Shown here: piece after piece, positions 43,010 through 51,801 of the stretch
Layout: each line of letters opens with the position of its first letter
How positions within the stretch are numbered: position 1 is the stretch's first letter
Assembly: GCA_030041495.1 (NCBI GenBank)
Contig: JASHNT010000002.1
Span: 62,001-126,000, forward strand
DNA length: 64,000 bases
From: Bryobacteraceae bacterium
GTDB lineage: Bacteria > Acidobacteriota > Terriglobia > Bryobacterales > Bryobacteraceae
Reading direction: 5' to 3'
Made by a program: the position numbers and the translations under genes
Notes under the pieces: generated by a model
Seen by the model: the letters and a program-made list of their open reading frames with translations, nothing else
The model's database searches: none
Told to the model about the DNA's origin: nothing

Positions 43010-44089
43010 TTGCGCTTCGGAATCTTCGATCACTTGGATGACAGCGGTTTGCCGCTAACTGAGCATTTCGAGAACCGGCTGCGTCTAGTCGAAGCTTATG
43101 ACCGGTGCGGCTTCGAGTCGTACCACATAGCCGAGCATCACGGTACGTCGCTCGGCTTCGCTCCCTCTCCTGGCATTTTTCTGGCGGCCGTCGCTCAGCG
43201 CAGCCGGCGTCTTCGCCTTGGTCCTCTGGTATTCCTGCTGCCGCTGTATCATCCACTCCGGCTGATTGAAGAAATCTGCATGTTGGACCAGATGAGCGGC
43301 GGACGCTTGGAACTGGGCGTAGGCCGCGGCGTCTCGCCGATCGAACAGGGTTTCTATGGTATCGATTCCGCCGAAGGCATGGCCCGGTATCAGGAGGTGC
43401 TCGATATCGTTCTGAAGGGACTGGCCGGTGAAGTCCTGACGTACCGCGGCAAATTCTATTCTCTAGACCGCGTGCCGATGGTCATGAAGCCGGCACAGCG
43501 ACCGCATCCACCACTGTGGTATGGTACCGGCAACCCCGATACAGCGCTGTGGGCTGCCGCCAACGACGTAAATATCATGGGGCTCCTACCCGCAGCGCGC
43601 CTGCGGACGATCACGGATCGATATCGCGCCGAATGGCAGCGTCTCGGAAAGAGGGAAGCCGCGCTGCCGAAACTCGGTGCAGCGCGGCACATCGTCCTCG
43701 CCGAAAACGAAGACGAGGCCCAGGCTGAGGCTCGCCAAGCGTATCCCGCGTGGCGCACGAATATGGAACTGCTCTGGATACAGCGCGGCGTTCCGTTTAC
43801 GCTCCCGCTCCCAACTCAGTTCGACGAATACCAGCGAGCTGGCTTAGGATTTGCCGGGACCGCGGCCGGAGCGCGCGACTTCATTCGCCAACAGATCGCC
43901 GGCGCCGGCGTAAATTATATTGCCTGCGGCATTGCCTTCGGAACTCTTCCGGCGGCCGCCTCTCTCCGAACCACAGAATTGTTGGCCCGAGAGGTCATGC
44001 CAGCCTTCCAGGACGGCGAGAAGCACCTTGAATCTTCCACCTCAGCGGTCGCGACACTCAATGCCGATCTTTCGTTCCGCACCCCGTAG
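43010..44089 (+). CDS. LLM-class flavin-dependent oxidoreductase
   Basis: A 359-residue bacterial-luciferase-like monooxygenase that would use reduced FMN supplied by a partner reductase. TTG 43010 is preceded by GGAGAAGGAAAC. Family blocks are RLVEAYDRCGFESYHIAEHH, LRLIEEICMLDQMSGGRLEL, GVGRGVSPIEQGFYG and FYSLDRVPMVMKPAQRPHPP. The last about 20 residues are atypical and overlap a minus-strand ORF. It is 67 bases after the amidohydrolase, possibly in the same operon. Confidence 0.88.
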   Translation: MRFGIFDHLDDSGLPLTEHFENRLRLVEAYDRCGFESYHIAEHHGTSLGFAPSPGIFLAAVAQRSRRLRLGPLVFLLPLYHPLRLIEEICMLDQMSGGRLELGVGRGVSPIEQGFYGIDSAEGMARYQEVLDIVLKGLAGEVLTYRGKFYSLDRVPMVMKPAQRPHPPLWYGTGNPDTALWAAANDVNIMGLLPAARLRTITDRYRAEWQRLGKREAALPKLGAARHIVLAENEDEAQAEARQAYPAWRTNMELLWIQRGVPFTLPLPTQFDEYQRAGLGFAGTAAGARDFIRQQIAGAGVNYIACGIAFGTLPAAASLRTTELLAREVMPAFQDGEKHLESSTSAVATLNADLSFRTP

Positions 44090-44308
44090 CATCGTTCTCC
44101 AGCCTCGCTTGGTATCTTTCGGGAGAACTTTCATGAACGCCTCATACACGACCAGCGCGTCGCCTTCGCCATGGGCGCCCGCGTCCCCGAAGTTCATCCA
44201 CTTCGGGCTGATCAGTTCGATAAGCCGCGCGGATAAGTCACTCGGAGTTAATTTCAGGGTTTTGCGACACGTCAAAGGGGAGGGGGGCAATCTTGAAACC
44301 GGCCTCAC
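44042..44308 (-). CDS. Possible small protein, unknown
   Basis: An 88-residue ORF convergent with the luciferase-like gene. It contains a coding-like segment ELISPKWMNFGDAGAHGEGD followed by ALVVYEAFMKVLPKDTKRGW. No ribosome site stands out and I know no family. It may be a small gene or the tail of a lost one; it is the only plausible content of the 44.1-44.3 kb gap. Confidence 0.3.
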   Translation of the reverse strand: MRPVSRLPPSPLTCRKTLKLTPSDLSARLIELISPKWMNFGDAGAHGEGDALVVYEAFMKVLPKDTKRGWRTMLRGAERKIGIECRDR

Positions 44309-44332
44309 GTTCGAAAGGTTTCCGCGCTGTTC

Positions 44333-45685
44333 CTATGTCTTGTGCAACTCAATCAGAGCCTGCTCTAACACCTCTAGCCCTTCCGCGATCTGACCGTCGG
44401 TCGCGGTCAGGGGAACCAGCAAACGAATTACATTACCGAACGTGCCGGCCGAAATCACTAACAACCCGCGGCTGTGACAGGCAGCGAGGATATCTTTCGT
44501 CTCGGTCTCCGCGGGTTCCTTTGTAATGCGATCCCGGACAAGTTCGATGGCTCGCATGGCGCCAACGCCTCGAATGTCGCCGATCAAAGAAAAACGAACC
44601 GGCCACGAGCGAGTAGCCGATTCAAAGAGCCTGCCAATTCTCTCAGAACACTCCGAAAGATGCAGCGAGTCGACGGCCTTGAGTATCTCGATCGCGGCCC
44701 GGCACGCAACCGGGTTGCCGCCGAATGTGCCTCCCAGCCCGCCCGGCCCGGGCGAATCCATGATTTCAGCCCTCCCCGTAACCGCGGCCAGCGGCAATCC
44801 TCCCGCAATGGACTTCGCACTCAAGATGAGATCCGGCTCGACGCCGAATTTTTCGCAGGCGAACAGCGGACCGGTCCGGCAGAAACCGGTCTGAATTTCA
44901 TCGGCGATGACGAGGATGCCGTGCTCCCTGCACAAGCTGGTTATGGCCTGAAACCAATCAGGCGGCGGAACCACGAACCCGCCTTCGCCGAGCACCGGTT
45001 CGAAAATCACTGCGGCAACTGCTTCTGCCTCGATATGCCGTTTGAAAATGCTTTCCATTTCCTGAGCGCACTTCACTTCGCAAGCGGGATGCGTGAGGTT
45101 GTAAGGGCATCGGTAACAGTAGGCATACGGCATCCGGTAGATTTCCGCTGCAAACGGGCCAAACCCGGATTTGTAGGGCCTCGATTTTCCGGTGAGGCTC
45201 AACGCAAGCTGAGTGCGTCCGTGAAAGGCATCTTCAAATGCGATCACCGCCTGACGGCGGGTAAAATGGCGCGCGATCTTGACTGAATTCTCCACTGCCT
45301 CCGCGCCGCTGCTCACAAGGAATGTCTTCTTCGGGAAATCGCCGGGTGTGCGCCGGTTCAGTTCTTCGGCGAGCTGGACGTAGCCTTCATAAGGGGTCAC
45401 CATGAAGCAGGTATGAACGAACTGTTCGGTTTGTTCGCGGATCGCGGCGGTCACTTCGGGTGCGCAGTGTCCGGCATTCTGACATCCGATTCCACCGGCG
45501 AAATCGAGCAGACGGTTTCCATCGACGTCCTCAATCGTCGCGCCGTGGGCGCGCCGCACAAATATGGGCAGCGTGGATGCGACTCCCCGCGGGACGCAGG
45601 CTTCGCGCCGCCGCTGGAGTTCCCTCGAAACCGGGCCGGGAATGGGAGTAACCAGATGAATGGATGATTCAGTTGTCGGCTTCAT
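44333..45685 (-). CDS. gabT: Class III aminotransferase (4-aminobutyrate aminotransferase-like)
   Basis: A 450-residue PLP enzyme. Blocks: LLDFAGGIGCQNAGHCAPEV, FLVSSGAEAVENSVKIAR, GRTQLALSLTGKSRPYK, PVLGEGGFVVPP, LVIADEIQTGFCRTG and the PLP-lysine region DLILSAKSIAGGLPLAAVTG, all typical of GabT/PuuE. It would pass an omega-amino group to 2-oxoglutarate or pyruvate. ATG 45685 is chosen; it overlaps the permease end by 17 bases. It is the last gene of the long minus-strand run that begins at qhpA, which suggests use of amine- or aminoacid-derived products. Confidence 0.92.
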   Translation of the reverse strand: MKPTTESSIHLVTPIPGPVSRELQRRREACVPRGVASTLPIFVRRAHGATIEDVDGNRLLDFAGGIGCQNAGHCAPEVTAAIREQTEQFVHTCFMVTPYEGYVQLAEELNRRTPGDFPKKTFLVSSGAEAVENSVKIARHFTRRQAVIAFEDAFHGRTQLALSLTGKSRPYKSGFGPFAAEIYRMPYAYCYRCPYNLTHPACEVKCAQEMESIFKRHIEAEAVAAVIFEPVLGEGGFVVPPPDWFQAITSLCREHGILVIADEIQTGFCRTGPLFACEKFGVEPDLILSAKSIAGGLPLAAVTGRAEIMDSPGPGGLGGTFGGNPVACRAAIEILKAVDSLHLSECSERIGRLFESATRSWPVRFSLIGDIRGVGAMRAIELVRDRITKEPAETETKDILAACHSRGLLVISAGTFGNVIRLLVPLTATDGQIAEGLEVLEQALIELHKT

Positions 45686-47234
45686 CAGGGAAAGCAGCCT
45701 TGACGGTGGCAAGTTGGAAGGCAGCGCCGCGCCGGAAAGCGAAGAATACAGGAATGCCGATCAAAACGATGATCATGCCGGGAAACGTAGTCAACGGCCG
45801 GTAGACAAAAAGGACCGCTAAGATGAGTGACGCGCCCATCAGGTAAAGCGCGGGGATCACCGGATATCCGAAGGCACGGTACGGCCGGTCTGCTTGCGGA
45901 CGCAGGGCGCGAAGGCGGAACAATCCAGCGATGGTGAGGATGTAGAACAATAGCGCGGCGGAAACGACGTAGTCGAGCAGATTGCTGTACAGATTCCCGT
46001 ATTCGCCGGTGGCCGGATTATAAGTACGGAGCAAAACCAGGAATGCGGCCCAAGCTCCTTGCATCGCCAGCGACGCGCCCGGAACGCGCGCCCGATTCAG
46101 CGTCGCAGCGCGGCGGAAGAACAGGCCGTCCCTGGCCATGGCGTAGTAGGCACGCGCGCCGGACATCAGCATGCCGTTGATGCATCCGAACGCTGAAATC
46201 ATGATCGCCAGGGCCATGAGCGCGGCGCCCGCCGCAGGAAGCGCTGCAGCAAGCATGGCGCCGGCCACCCGATCGGCAAACGCATGTTGTATTTGGTCCA
46301 ACGGAAGGACCACAAGATAGGCGAAATTTACGCAGATATACAGACCGATGACAATCAGCGTTCCGAACAGCAGCGACAACGGAAGATTGCGTTGCGGATG
46401 CTTGACCTCTCCGGCTGTAAACGTAATGTTATTCCACGCATCCGCCGCGAACAGCGAACCGACCTGCGCCACGCAGAGGGCAACGAAGAGACCAAGGGCA
46501 GTCTCGGGCGAGAGTCCGGGCGCGGGAGGAGTAAAGCCGCGCGGGGTCCACGCTCCGGTGAAATTCTCGCGCACTGCCATCGCGCTCCACCCTGCTACGA
46601 GTCCCACGCCGATCACGCCTAACAGCGAACCGATCTTGGCGGACGTGAACACATTTTGAATAATTCTTCCGTAATAGATGCCCCGCGCGTTGCTCCAGGT
46701 GAGTAGTCCCAGCAAGAGGATTCCCACCAACTGGGCGGTGGATAGAGACACCGCATAGGTACGGGTGATGTGTATCGGCGCAACCAGGTAATTCTGTTCT
46801 GAAATTTGCGGCCAAAGAATGCCGAGGTAGCGCGCAAAACCCACGCCAACTGCGGCGACCGTGCCGGTTTGAATGACCAGAAACAAAGTCCAGCCGTACA
46901 GGAATCCCCAAAGCGGGGACCAGGCCTCGCGGAGGTACACATATTGCCCTCCGGCATGAGGCATCATGGCGGCCAGTTCCCCGTAGGATAGCGCCGCCGC
47001 GATGGTCAGCAGACCGGTGATAACCCAGGAGGCCAGTAGCCAACCAGCACTGCCGACCTGCCGCGCCATCTCCGCGGCAACGATAAATATGCCGGTGCCG
47101 ATCATGGATCCGGCGACGATCATGGTCGAATCCAGGAGGCTCAGGCTGCGAACCAGACCGTGGCCCGGATCGGCGCGCTGGTCTGCTGCCGGATTGTCAG
47201 GCGTTCCGATCGTAGAGGATCCTTCCGCCGACAA
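45669..47234 (-). CDS. APC-superfamily amino acid/polyamine permease
   Basis: A 521-residue inner-membrane transporter with about 12 hydrophobic segments. The first helix has the APC signature STMIVAGSMIGTGIFIVAAE; LSYGELAAMMPHAGGQYVYL and PQRNLPLSLLFGTLIVIGLY follow. The only upstream start is TTG 47234, overlapping the amidohydrolase stop by 38 bases; a later start is possible. It is likely to import an amine, amino acid or oxidation product. It sits between the amidohydrolase and gabT in the QHNDH-associated operon. Confidence 0.9.
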   Translation of the reverse strand: MSAEGSSTIGTPDNPAADQRADPGHGLVRSLSLLDSTMIVAGSMIGTGIFIVAAEMARQVGSAGWLLASWVITGLLTIAAALSYGELAAMMPHAGGQYVYLREAWSPLWGFLYGWTLFLVIQTGTVAAVGVGFARYLGILWPQISEQNYLVAPIHITRTYAVSLSTAQLVGILLLGLLTWSNARGIYYGRIIQNVFTSAKIGSLLGVIGVGLVAGWSAMAVRENFTGAWTPRGFTPPAPGLSPETALGLFVALCVAQVGSLFAADAWNNITFTAGEVKHPQRNLPLSLLFGTLIVIGLYICVNFAYLVVLPLDQIQHAFADRVAGAMLAAALPAAGAALMALAIMISAFGCINGMLMSGARAYYAMARDGLFFRRAATLNRARVPGASLAMQGAWAAFLVLLRTYNPATGEYGNLYSNLLDYVVSAALLFYILTIAGLFRLRALRPQADRPYRAFGYPVIPALYLMGASLILAVLFVYRPLTTFPGMIIVLIGIPVFFAFRRGAAFQLATVKAAFPDEADN

Positions 47235-48894
47235 TCGTCATGTCCACCTTCATCGTCAGGAGCTTCTCTGGCGAAACGGCCAGCAAATCTTCCGGCAGCA
47301 CGATCATATCCGCGAGTTTTCCAGGCTCCAGCGTGCCTTTTATTTTCTCCTCGCGGGTCAGGAATGCCCCATTGCGGGTGTACATCTTAATGGCGTCTTT
47401 CATGCTGACGGCTTCTTCGCGTCCGTATACCTTGCCGCTTTCGCCCTTGCGCGTGACAGCGGCATAGAGACCTACGAACGGCCCGATGGGCAAATTGTCG
47501 CTGCCGAAGGCCATGAAGATTCCGTGCTTGATGGGAGTGGTTAAGGAGTTGTTTGTCGCCAGCCGCTTGCCCTCCAGCGCTTCAACGTAGCGGCCTTCCA
47601 GATTGTAAGTGAAGTTGGGCTGCTGAGCGATCAGGATCTTGTCCTTCACCATGAGTTGCATGGTCCGCTCCGGCGGAAGAACCGTGAAGTGGCACAGGTA
47701 ATGACGGTGATCCGCCCGGGGATATTTTTCGAGCACCTGATCGAGCGCGTCCACGGTCATGGCGATCGAAGCATCGCCGATGGCGTGGATTCCGAATTGC
47801 CAGCCCAATAGATGACCGGCCTCGATGTTCGCGTGGATCTGCTCCGGCGTGAAAAATGCGCGCCCGCGGAATCCAGGCTGGCCTTTGTAGTCTTCCAGCA
47901 CCCACGCCGTGGGGCCCGTGAATCCGCCGTCCGCCGCCATTTCGCCGATCGAGCCTACGCGCAGCCGCTCATCGCCATCCCCGGTCTTTTTCCCGAACTC
48001 CCTCAATTTGGCGGCGCCTTCTTTCGCCTGTCCCGCGGGAGAAGGGTAGCCGACCTGGACCGACGCCCGCGGCAGCTCCGTTCCGTGCTTCTGGTACAGG
48101 AGCTCCCATTCCGCAAACGAGCCGACAACGCCGGGATCGACTGAAGAACCCGCCTCAATCACGCTGGTGATTCCCAGCTTTAACTGCTCTCGCACGTTTT
48201 CGAGCAGACTATCGCGAACGTCGGCCGGCTTGTCCTTCGGAACCAGGCGGGTGTAGAGGTCATTGCGCTCGCGAATGACGCCGTTCGGTTCACCCGATGC
48301 ATCGTGCTCGATCAGACCGCGATCCGGGTCAGGCGTGGCCTTGTTGACGTCTGCCAATTGAAGCGCCTTGCTGTTGCCGACGGAACTGTGGCCGCCCGCT
48401 CGCGTAAGCACCACGGGGTTATTGGGCGCGGCTGCGTCGAGGTCGCCGCGCAACGGCTTCCTCAGCTCAGTGAAGTGATACTCGTCCCATCCACTGCCGG
48501 TGATCCACTCGCCGGGACCCAGTTCCTTGGCCTTATCCGCGACCTGCTGCTTCAACTGAGCCAACGACGTGGTGTCGTTAAGATCGATGTAGCGCCGGGA
48601 GTGGCCGCCCAAGTGGATGTGGGTGTCATGGAATCCCGGGATCACCATTCGTCCGCGCAGATCGATGGCCCGCGCTCCCGCGTAGCGGTTTCGCAACTCA
48701 TTCCCGCCGACCGCCAGGATGCGGCCATCTTTGATGACGATCGCCTCACGGATGGAAAACGCGTCGTCGGCAGTGACGATTTTTCCGTTGAAAAGCACCA
48801 AATCGGCGCCGGGAGCCTGCGCGTACAGGCGCGACACGCCCGCCACGGACACCGCACCCACTGCGCCCAGAAATTCACGTCTGGAGTAATTCAT
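47197..48894 (-). CDS. Tat-exported amidohydrolase (YtcJ-like, amidohydrolase_3)
   Basis: A 565-residue hydrolase with a Tat signal (MNYSRREFLGAVGAVSVAGV ... YAQ). Family blocks are GADLVLFNGKIVTADDAFSI, MVIPGFHDTHIHLGGHSRRY with the HxH pair, WQFGIHAIGDASIAMTVDAL, and LTREEKIKGTLEPGKLADMI. It starts 28 bases after qhpB with GGAGGAAACCG upstream, so it is probably co-expressed with the dehydrogenase. It may hydrolyse N-acyl amines or amides in the periplasm; substrate unknown. Confidence 0.9.
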   Translation of the reverse strand: MNYSRREFLGAVGAVSVAGVSRLYAQAPGADLVLFNGKIVTADDAFSIREAIVIKDGRILAVGGNELRNRYAGARAIDLRGRMVIPGFHDTHIHLGGHSRRYIDLNDTTSLAQLKQQVADKAKELGPGEWITGSGWDEYHFTELRKPLRGDLDAAAPNNPVVLTRAGGHSSVGNSKALQLADVNKATPDPDRGLIEHDASGEPNGVIRERNDLYTRLVPKDKPADVRDSLLENVREQLKLGITSVIEAGSSVDPGVVGSFAEWELLYQKHGTELPRASVQVGYPSPAGQAKEGAAKLREFGKKTGDGDERLRVGSIGEMAADGGFTGPTAWVLEDYKGQPGFRGRAFFTPEQIHANIEAGHLLGWQFGIHAIGDASIAMTVDALDQVLEKYPRADHRHYLCHFTVLPPERTMQLMVKDKILIAQQPNFTYNLEGRYVEALEGKRLATNNSLTTPIKHGIFMAFGSDNLPIGPFVGLYAAVTRKGESGKVYGREEAVSMKDAIKMYTRNGAFLTREEKIKGTLEPGKLADMIVLPEDLLAVSPEKLLTMKVDMTIVGGRILYDRNA

Positions 48895-48922
48895 CGGTTT
48901 CCTCCTTCGGAAGGTCCTCGAT

Positions 48923-50008
48923 TTACGGAACCACGATGATTCCGCCCATGGTCACGTCATTCTGAAGGTCCATCACGTGCTCGAGCTTGAGCGTTGCGGC
49001 ATCCCAAACCTCGATCTCGAAACCGGCGCCATACACATACAGGTGCTTGCCGTCGCTTGAAATGCCGAAGCTGAAGCGCGGGCGGCAAGGGAATTCGGAA
49101 GTCATTGTTCGCTGGTTCCTGGCGATATCGAACGCCCAAAACTCGCAGCGGCGATTGCCGTGCTCCCCGTTTACGACCACGCTGTAGCCGGTCTTGCGGT
49201 CGGGCGACACCTGCAGGCCGATCATGCCGGTGGGAGCGGGGCCGATCTCCGTGAATTGGAATTGCCGCGAATTCAAATCGAAATGCGCGATTCCGAAAAG
49301 ATTTCGATGCACCACCGGGTCCTGGGCGTTAAAAACCGAGACATAAGCGCCGCGTTCATCCAGCGTATTCAACGCGGCTCCCATACCGACGTCCTCCAGG
49401 TCCGGGAAATCGGGCTTGGCCAGCTCGATCCGGTCGACGACGTGGAAATCGCTGGAATCGAGAATCGTTACTTTGTCGCGAAACTGGTAGATGTACTTGC
49501 CGCCGGGAGAAACGTAAAACGGGCTGCGTCCGTAATAGGAGCCATTCGCCTCCTGATCCTCCGGAGTCATGTCAGCCGTGCGCACGATCTTTTGCTGCGC
49601 CAGATCGATCACCCCGTATTTGAGCTTGCCGACCACATAACGATCGGCCTGCTTTTCCACTTCCCTCACCACCGTGTACAGCACCTTGTCTTCCGGGTCC
49701 GGCGCAACGCCGTTGATGCGGAATTTGTGGCTCCCGCTGTTGAGGACGAAATGCTGCAGGACTTTGTGCGTTGCGATATCGATCACTGCAACGCCGTCGT
49801 TATCGTTCGAGGTAACGTAGATCTTCTTCCGATCGTAAGACCGCGTCACACCGGTAGGGATTCCGATCTCGCTCGGGATCTTGTCGACGATTTTTTGGGT
49901 TGCTTCGTCGATGACAAGAATACGGTCGGGATAGCCGGGGAGGAAGATTGTGCCGGCGATCGCCTTGCTGCAGAGCGCCGCAAGAATAGCCAGGGAGGAC
50001 ACTTTCAT
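48923..50008 (-). CDS. qhpB: Quinohemoprotein amine dehydrogenase, beta subunit
   Basis: A 361-residue periplasmic seven-bladed beta-propeller that, with alpha and gamma, forms QHNDH, which oxidises primary amines to aldehydes and ammonia. A signal MKVSSLAILAALCSKAIAG is followed by YVTN-type repeats such as PDRILVIDEATQKIVDKIPS, KKIYVTSNDNDGVAVIDIAT and GKYIYQFRDKVTILDSSDFH. The size fits the known 36-40 kDa subunit. AAAGG precedes ATG 50008, 13 bases after qhpC. The order A-D-C-B matches that of Paracoccus. Confidence 0.93.
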   Translation of the reverse strand: MKVSSLAILAALCSKAIAGTIFLPGYPDRILVIDEATQKIVDKIPSEIGIPTGVTRSYDRKKIYVTSNDNDGVAVIDIATHKVLQHFVLNSGSHKFRINGVAPDPEDKVLYTVVREVEKQADRYVVGKLKYGVIDLAQQKIVRTADMTPEDQEANGSYYGRSPFYVSPGGKYIYQFRDKVTILDSSDFHVVDRIELAKPDFPDLEDVGMGAALNTLDERGAYVSVFNAQDPVVHRNLFGIAHFDLNSRQFQFTEIGPAPTGMIGLQVSPDRKTGYSVVVNGEHGNRRCEFWAFDIARNQRTMTSEFPCRPRFSFGISSDGKHLYVYGAGFEIEVWDAATLKLEHVMDLQNDVTMGGIIVVP

Positions 50009-50021
50009 GACGATTGAGCCT

Positions 50022-50360
50022 TTACGGAAAGATCAGGTCCAGATTCCGCCAATCCTTGGTCGCGCTGGCGCACTTGGCTGCCCAATCCGGAGCGTTGTTG
50101 AGATGGTCCGGAACCTGCGCGGGCCAGTAGCAATCGACGTAGCAATCGTAGATATCGCGCTCCACCGGCTGGCACAGGCCGGCTGAGCCGCCCGCGGAGT
50201 CAACCTCCCAACCCGGAGTAAAGATAAAGGTGCAACCCATGGGCACATGCATCTTCGGCGGCGGGGGCGCGCCCTGAAGCGCGACAACGTCTTTCTCTGG
50301 CGACTCGGAAATTTGGTCGATGCGGTGCGCCTTCTTGTTGATGGCTCTCAAATGTTTCAC
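50022..50360 (-). CDS. qhpC: Quinohemoprotein amine dehydrogenase, gamma subunit precursor (CTQ peptide)
   Basis: A 112-residue precursor of the small catalytic subunit carrying cysteine tryptophylquinone. GTG 50360, one base after the qhpD stop and preceded by AGGAAGT, is chosen; longer frames run antisense to qhpD sense codons. By the known gamma numbering, mature Cys7-Glu16, Cys27-Asp33, Cys37-Trp43 and Cys41-Asp49 correspond here to C43/E52 in GCTFIFTPGWE, C63/D69 in CQPVERD, and C73/W79 plus C77/D85 in CYVDCYWPAQVPD. Every spacing (9, 6, 6, 8) is kept. Residues 1-36 are a leader, predicted to be cut near K36-M37 by QhpE. C97 is an extra cysteine near the C-terminus. Confidence 0.95.
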   Translation of the reverse strand: MKHLRAINKKAHRIDQISESPEKDVVALQGAPPPPKMHVPMGCTFIFTPGWEVDSAGGSAGLCQPVERDIYDCYVDCYWPAQVPDHLNNAPDWAAKCASATKDWRNLDLIFP

Positions 50361-50361
50361 T

Positions 50362-51801
50362 TTAGGACTTCCTTTCAGTGAATCGATCCAGGAACTCAGG
50401 GTTCTGCGCGGCAATCGCGCCATAAATGCGGAGACATTTGTCAGTCCAATCGCGAATCCAGTCGCAGTAGTGCAGGTTGGGATGACCGGTGTCGCCGTAG
50501 CGCACGAACGCCTCATGGTGACAGCCTCCCGCGCAGAGCGGCCGCGCCCAGCACTGGTGGCAATCGTATTTAGTGTTAATGTTGCCGCGCCGCAAAAAGT
50601 CCCCCTGCCGGTCGCGATCAATGCCGGTCGACACGTGGCCGATCGCATGCCGGTCGGAATCGACGAAGCGGTGACAGGGAGCGATGTCGCCCGAAGGCCC
50701 CACGCCAACCAAGCCCAGACCCGCACCGCACGGATGCGACTTACTGACGCCCTGGTGCAACTCCGCCAGCGTGTCGCTGACGTTCGAGAAACCATGCATT
50801 TCGCCACGCAGAGCGGATTCCAGATATTCGTCGGCGAGGACATGGAACTGTTCCAGGACGTGATCCATCCCGCGTTCATTGATGGCGTAGAGGCGATCCG
50901 GCGAGGTGGTCACTAGGGCGAAGCCCACCTCATGAAATCCGAGATCATTCTTCAGATGGCGAAAGATCCGCGCGACGTCGGTCACGCCGGAAGTCAGCGT
51001 GACGCGCGCGGTGATAGGCCGCGTGCGGTGATTCTGGATCAACGCCCGGACCCTTGGCTCGACCAGATCGTAACTGCCGCGGCCATTCGAGAAGACGCGT
51101 AGCTTGTCCTGCATGTCCTTGGGGCCGTCCATGCTGACCGTGACGCCGATCCGGTTGTCAGAAAGGAACTCGATGATCGCGGGCGTCAGTAGCGTGGCGT
51201 TGGTGGTGAGGCTGAAGTCGATGGAGCGCTGTTGCGCGAGCGCTTGCTCCGTAGCGTAGCCGACCACCCGCTTGAGCAGCGGGAAGTTCATCAGCGTTTC
51301 ACCGCCAAAAAAGGTGATGTGAACATGGCGCCGGCCCGCCGATTGCTTCAGAAGGAAATCGACCGAGCCTTTCGCCGTCTCGAAATCCATGAACTTCGGC
51401 TTGCCCTCCGGCGTGGCGACCTTGTCATCGCCGAACTCATAACAGTACTGACACGCCAGGTTGCATTGGTTGGTGAGATTCAGAACCAGCGTCTGGAGCG
51501 GGAAATCGGCGGGCGGAGATTGAGCATTGTCGAGAAAGACTTCACCGTTTGACAGCGCCCGGGTTCGATGCATCTCATCGATCGCCTCGCTAGCCTCAAC
51601 GCTCGGGAAACCGCGGGCGGTCAGATCGGCCAGAAGCCGGTCACGGGATGCCTCACCCTGCTCGAGACGCTCGATCATGGCAGCGGCGATCTCATCCAAC
51701 GCGAAGATTCCGCCGCTCGGGACCAGGTAAAGGAATCGCGTTCCTGCCGCATCGAATGAATGAAACTCGCCCAAGCGGTAGATGGATTCCGTCGCGGTCA
51801 C
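50362..51801 (-). CDS. qhpD: QHNDH radical SAM/SPASM maturase
   Basis: A 479-residue iron-sulfur enzyme that forms the Cys-to-Asp/Glu thioether cross-links in the gamma peptide. An N-terminal 90-residue segment resembles a peptide-recognition (RRE-like) domain. The radical SAM cluster is C113-C117-C120 in LTNQCNLACQYCYEFG. The SPASM region has CGAGLGLVGVGPSGDIAPCH, then YDCHQCWARPLCAGGCHHEA and HYCDWIRDW. GTG 51801 overlaps the qhpA stop (GTGA) with CAGGAGG upstream; the longer frame to 51822 is less likely. It is directly upstream of its substrate gene qhpC. Confidence 0.95.
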   Translation of the reverse strand: MTATESIYRLGEFHSFDAAGTRFLYLVPSGGIFALDEIAAAMIERLEQGEASRDRLLADLTARGFPSVEASEAIDEMHRTRALSNGEVFLDNAQSPPADFPLQTLVLNLTNQCNLACQYCYEFGDDKVATPEGKPKFMDFETAKGSVDFLLKQSAGRRHVHITFFGGETLMNFPLLKRVVGYATEQALAQQRSIDFSLTTNATLLTPAIIEFLSDNRIGVTVSMDGPKDMQDKLRVFSNGRGSYDLVEPRVRALIQNHRTRPITARVTLTSGVTDVARIFRHLKNDLGFHEVGFALVTTSPDRLYAINERGMDHVLEQFHVLADEYLESALRGEMHGFSNVSDTLAELHQGVSKSHPCGAGLGLVGVGPSGDIAPCHRFVDSDRHAIGHVSTGIDRDRQGDFLRRGNINTKYDCHQCWARPLCAGGCHHEAFVRYGDTGHPNLHYCDWIRDWTDKCLRIYGAIAAQNPEFLDRFTERKS

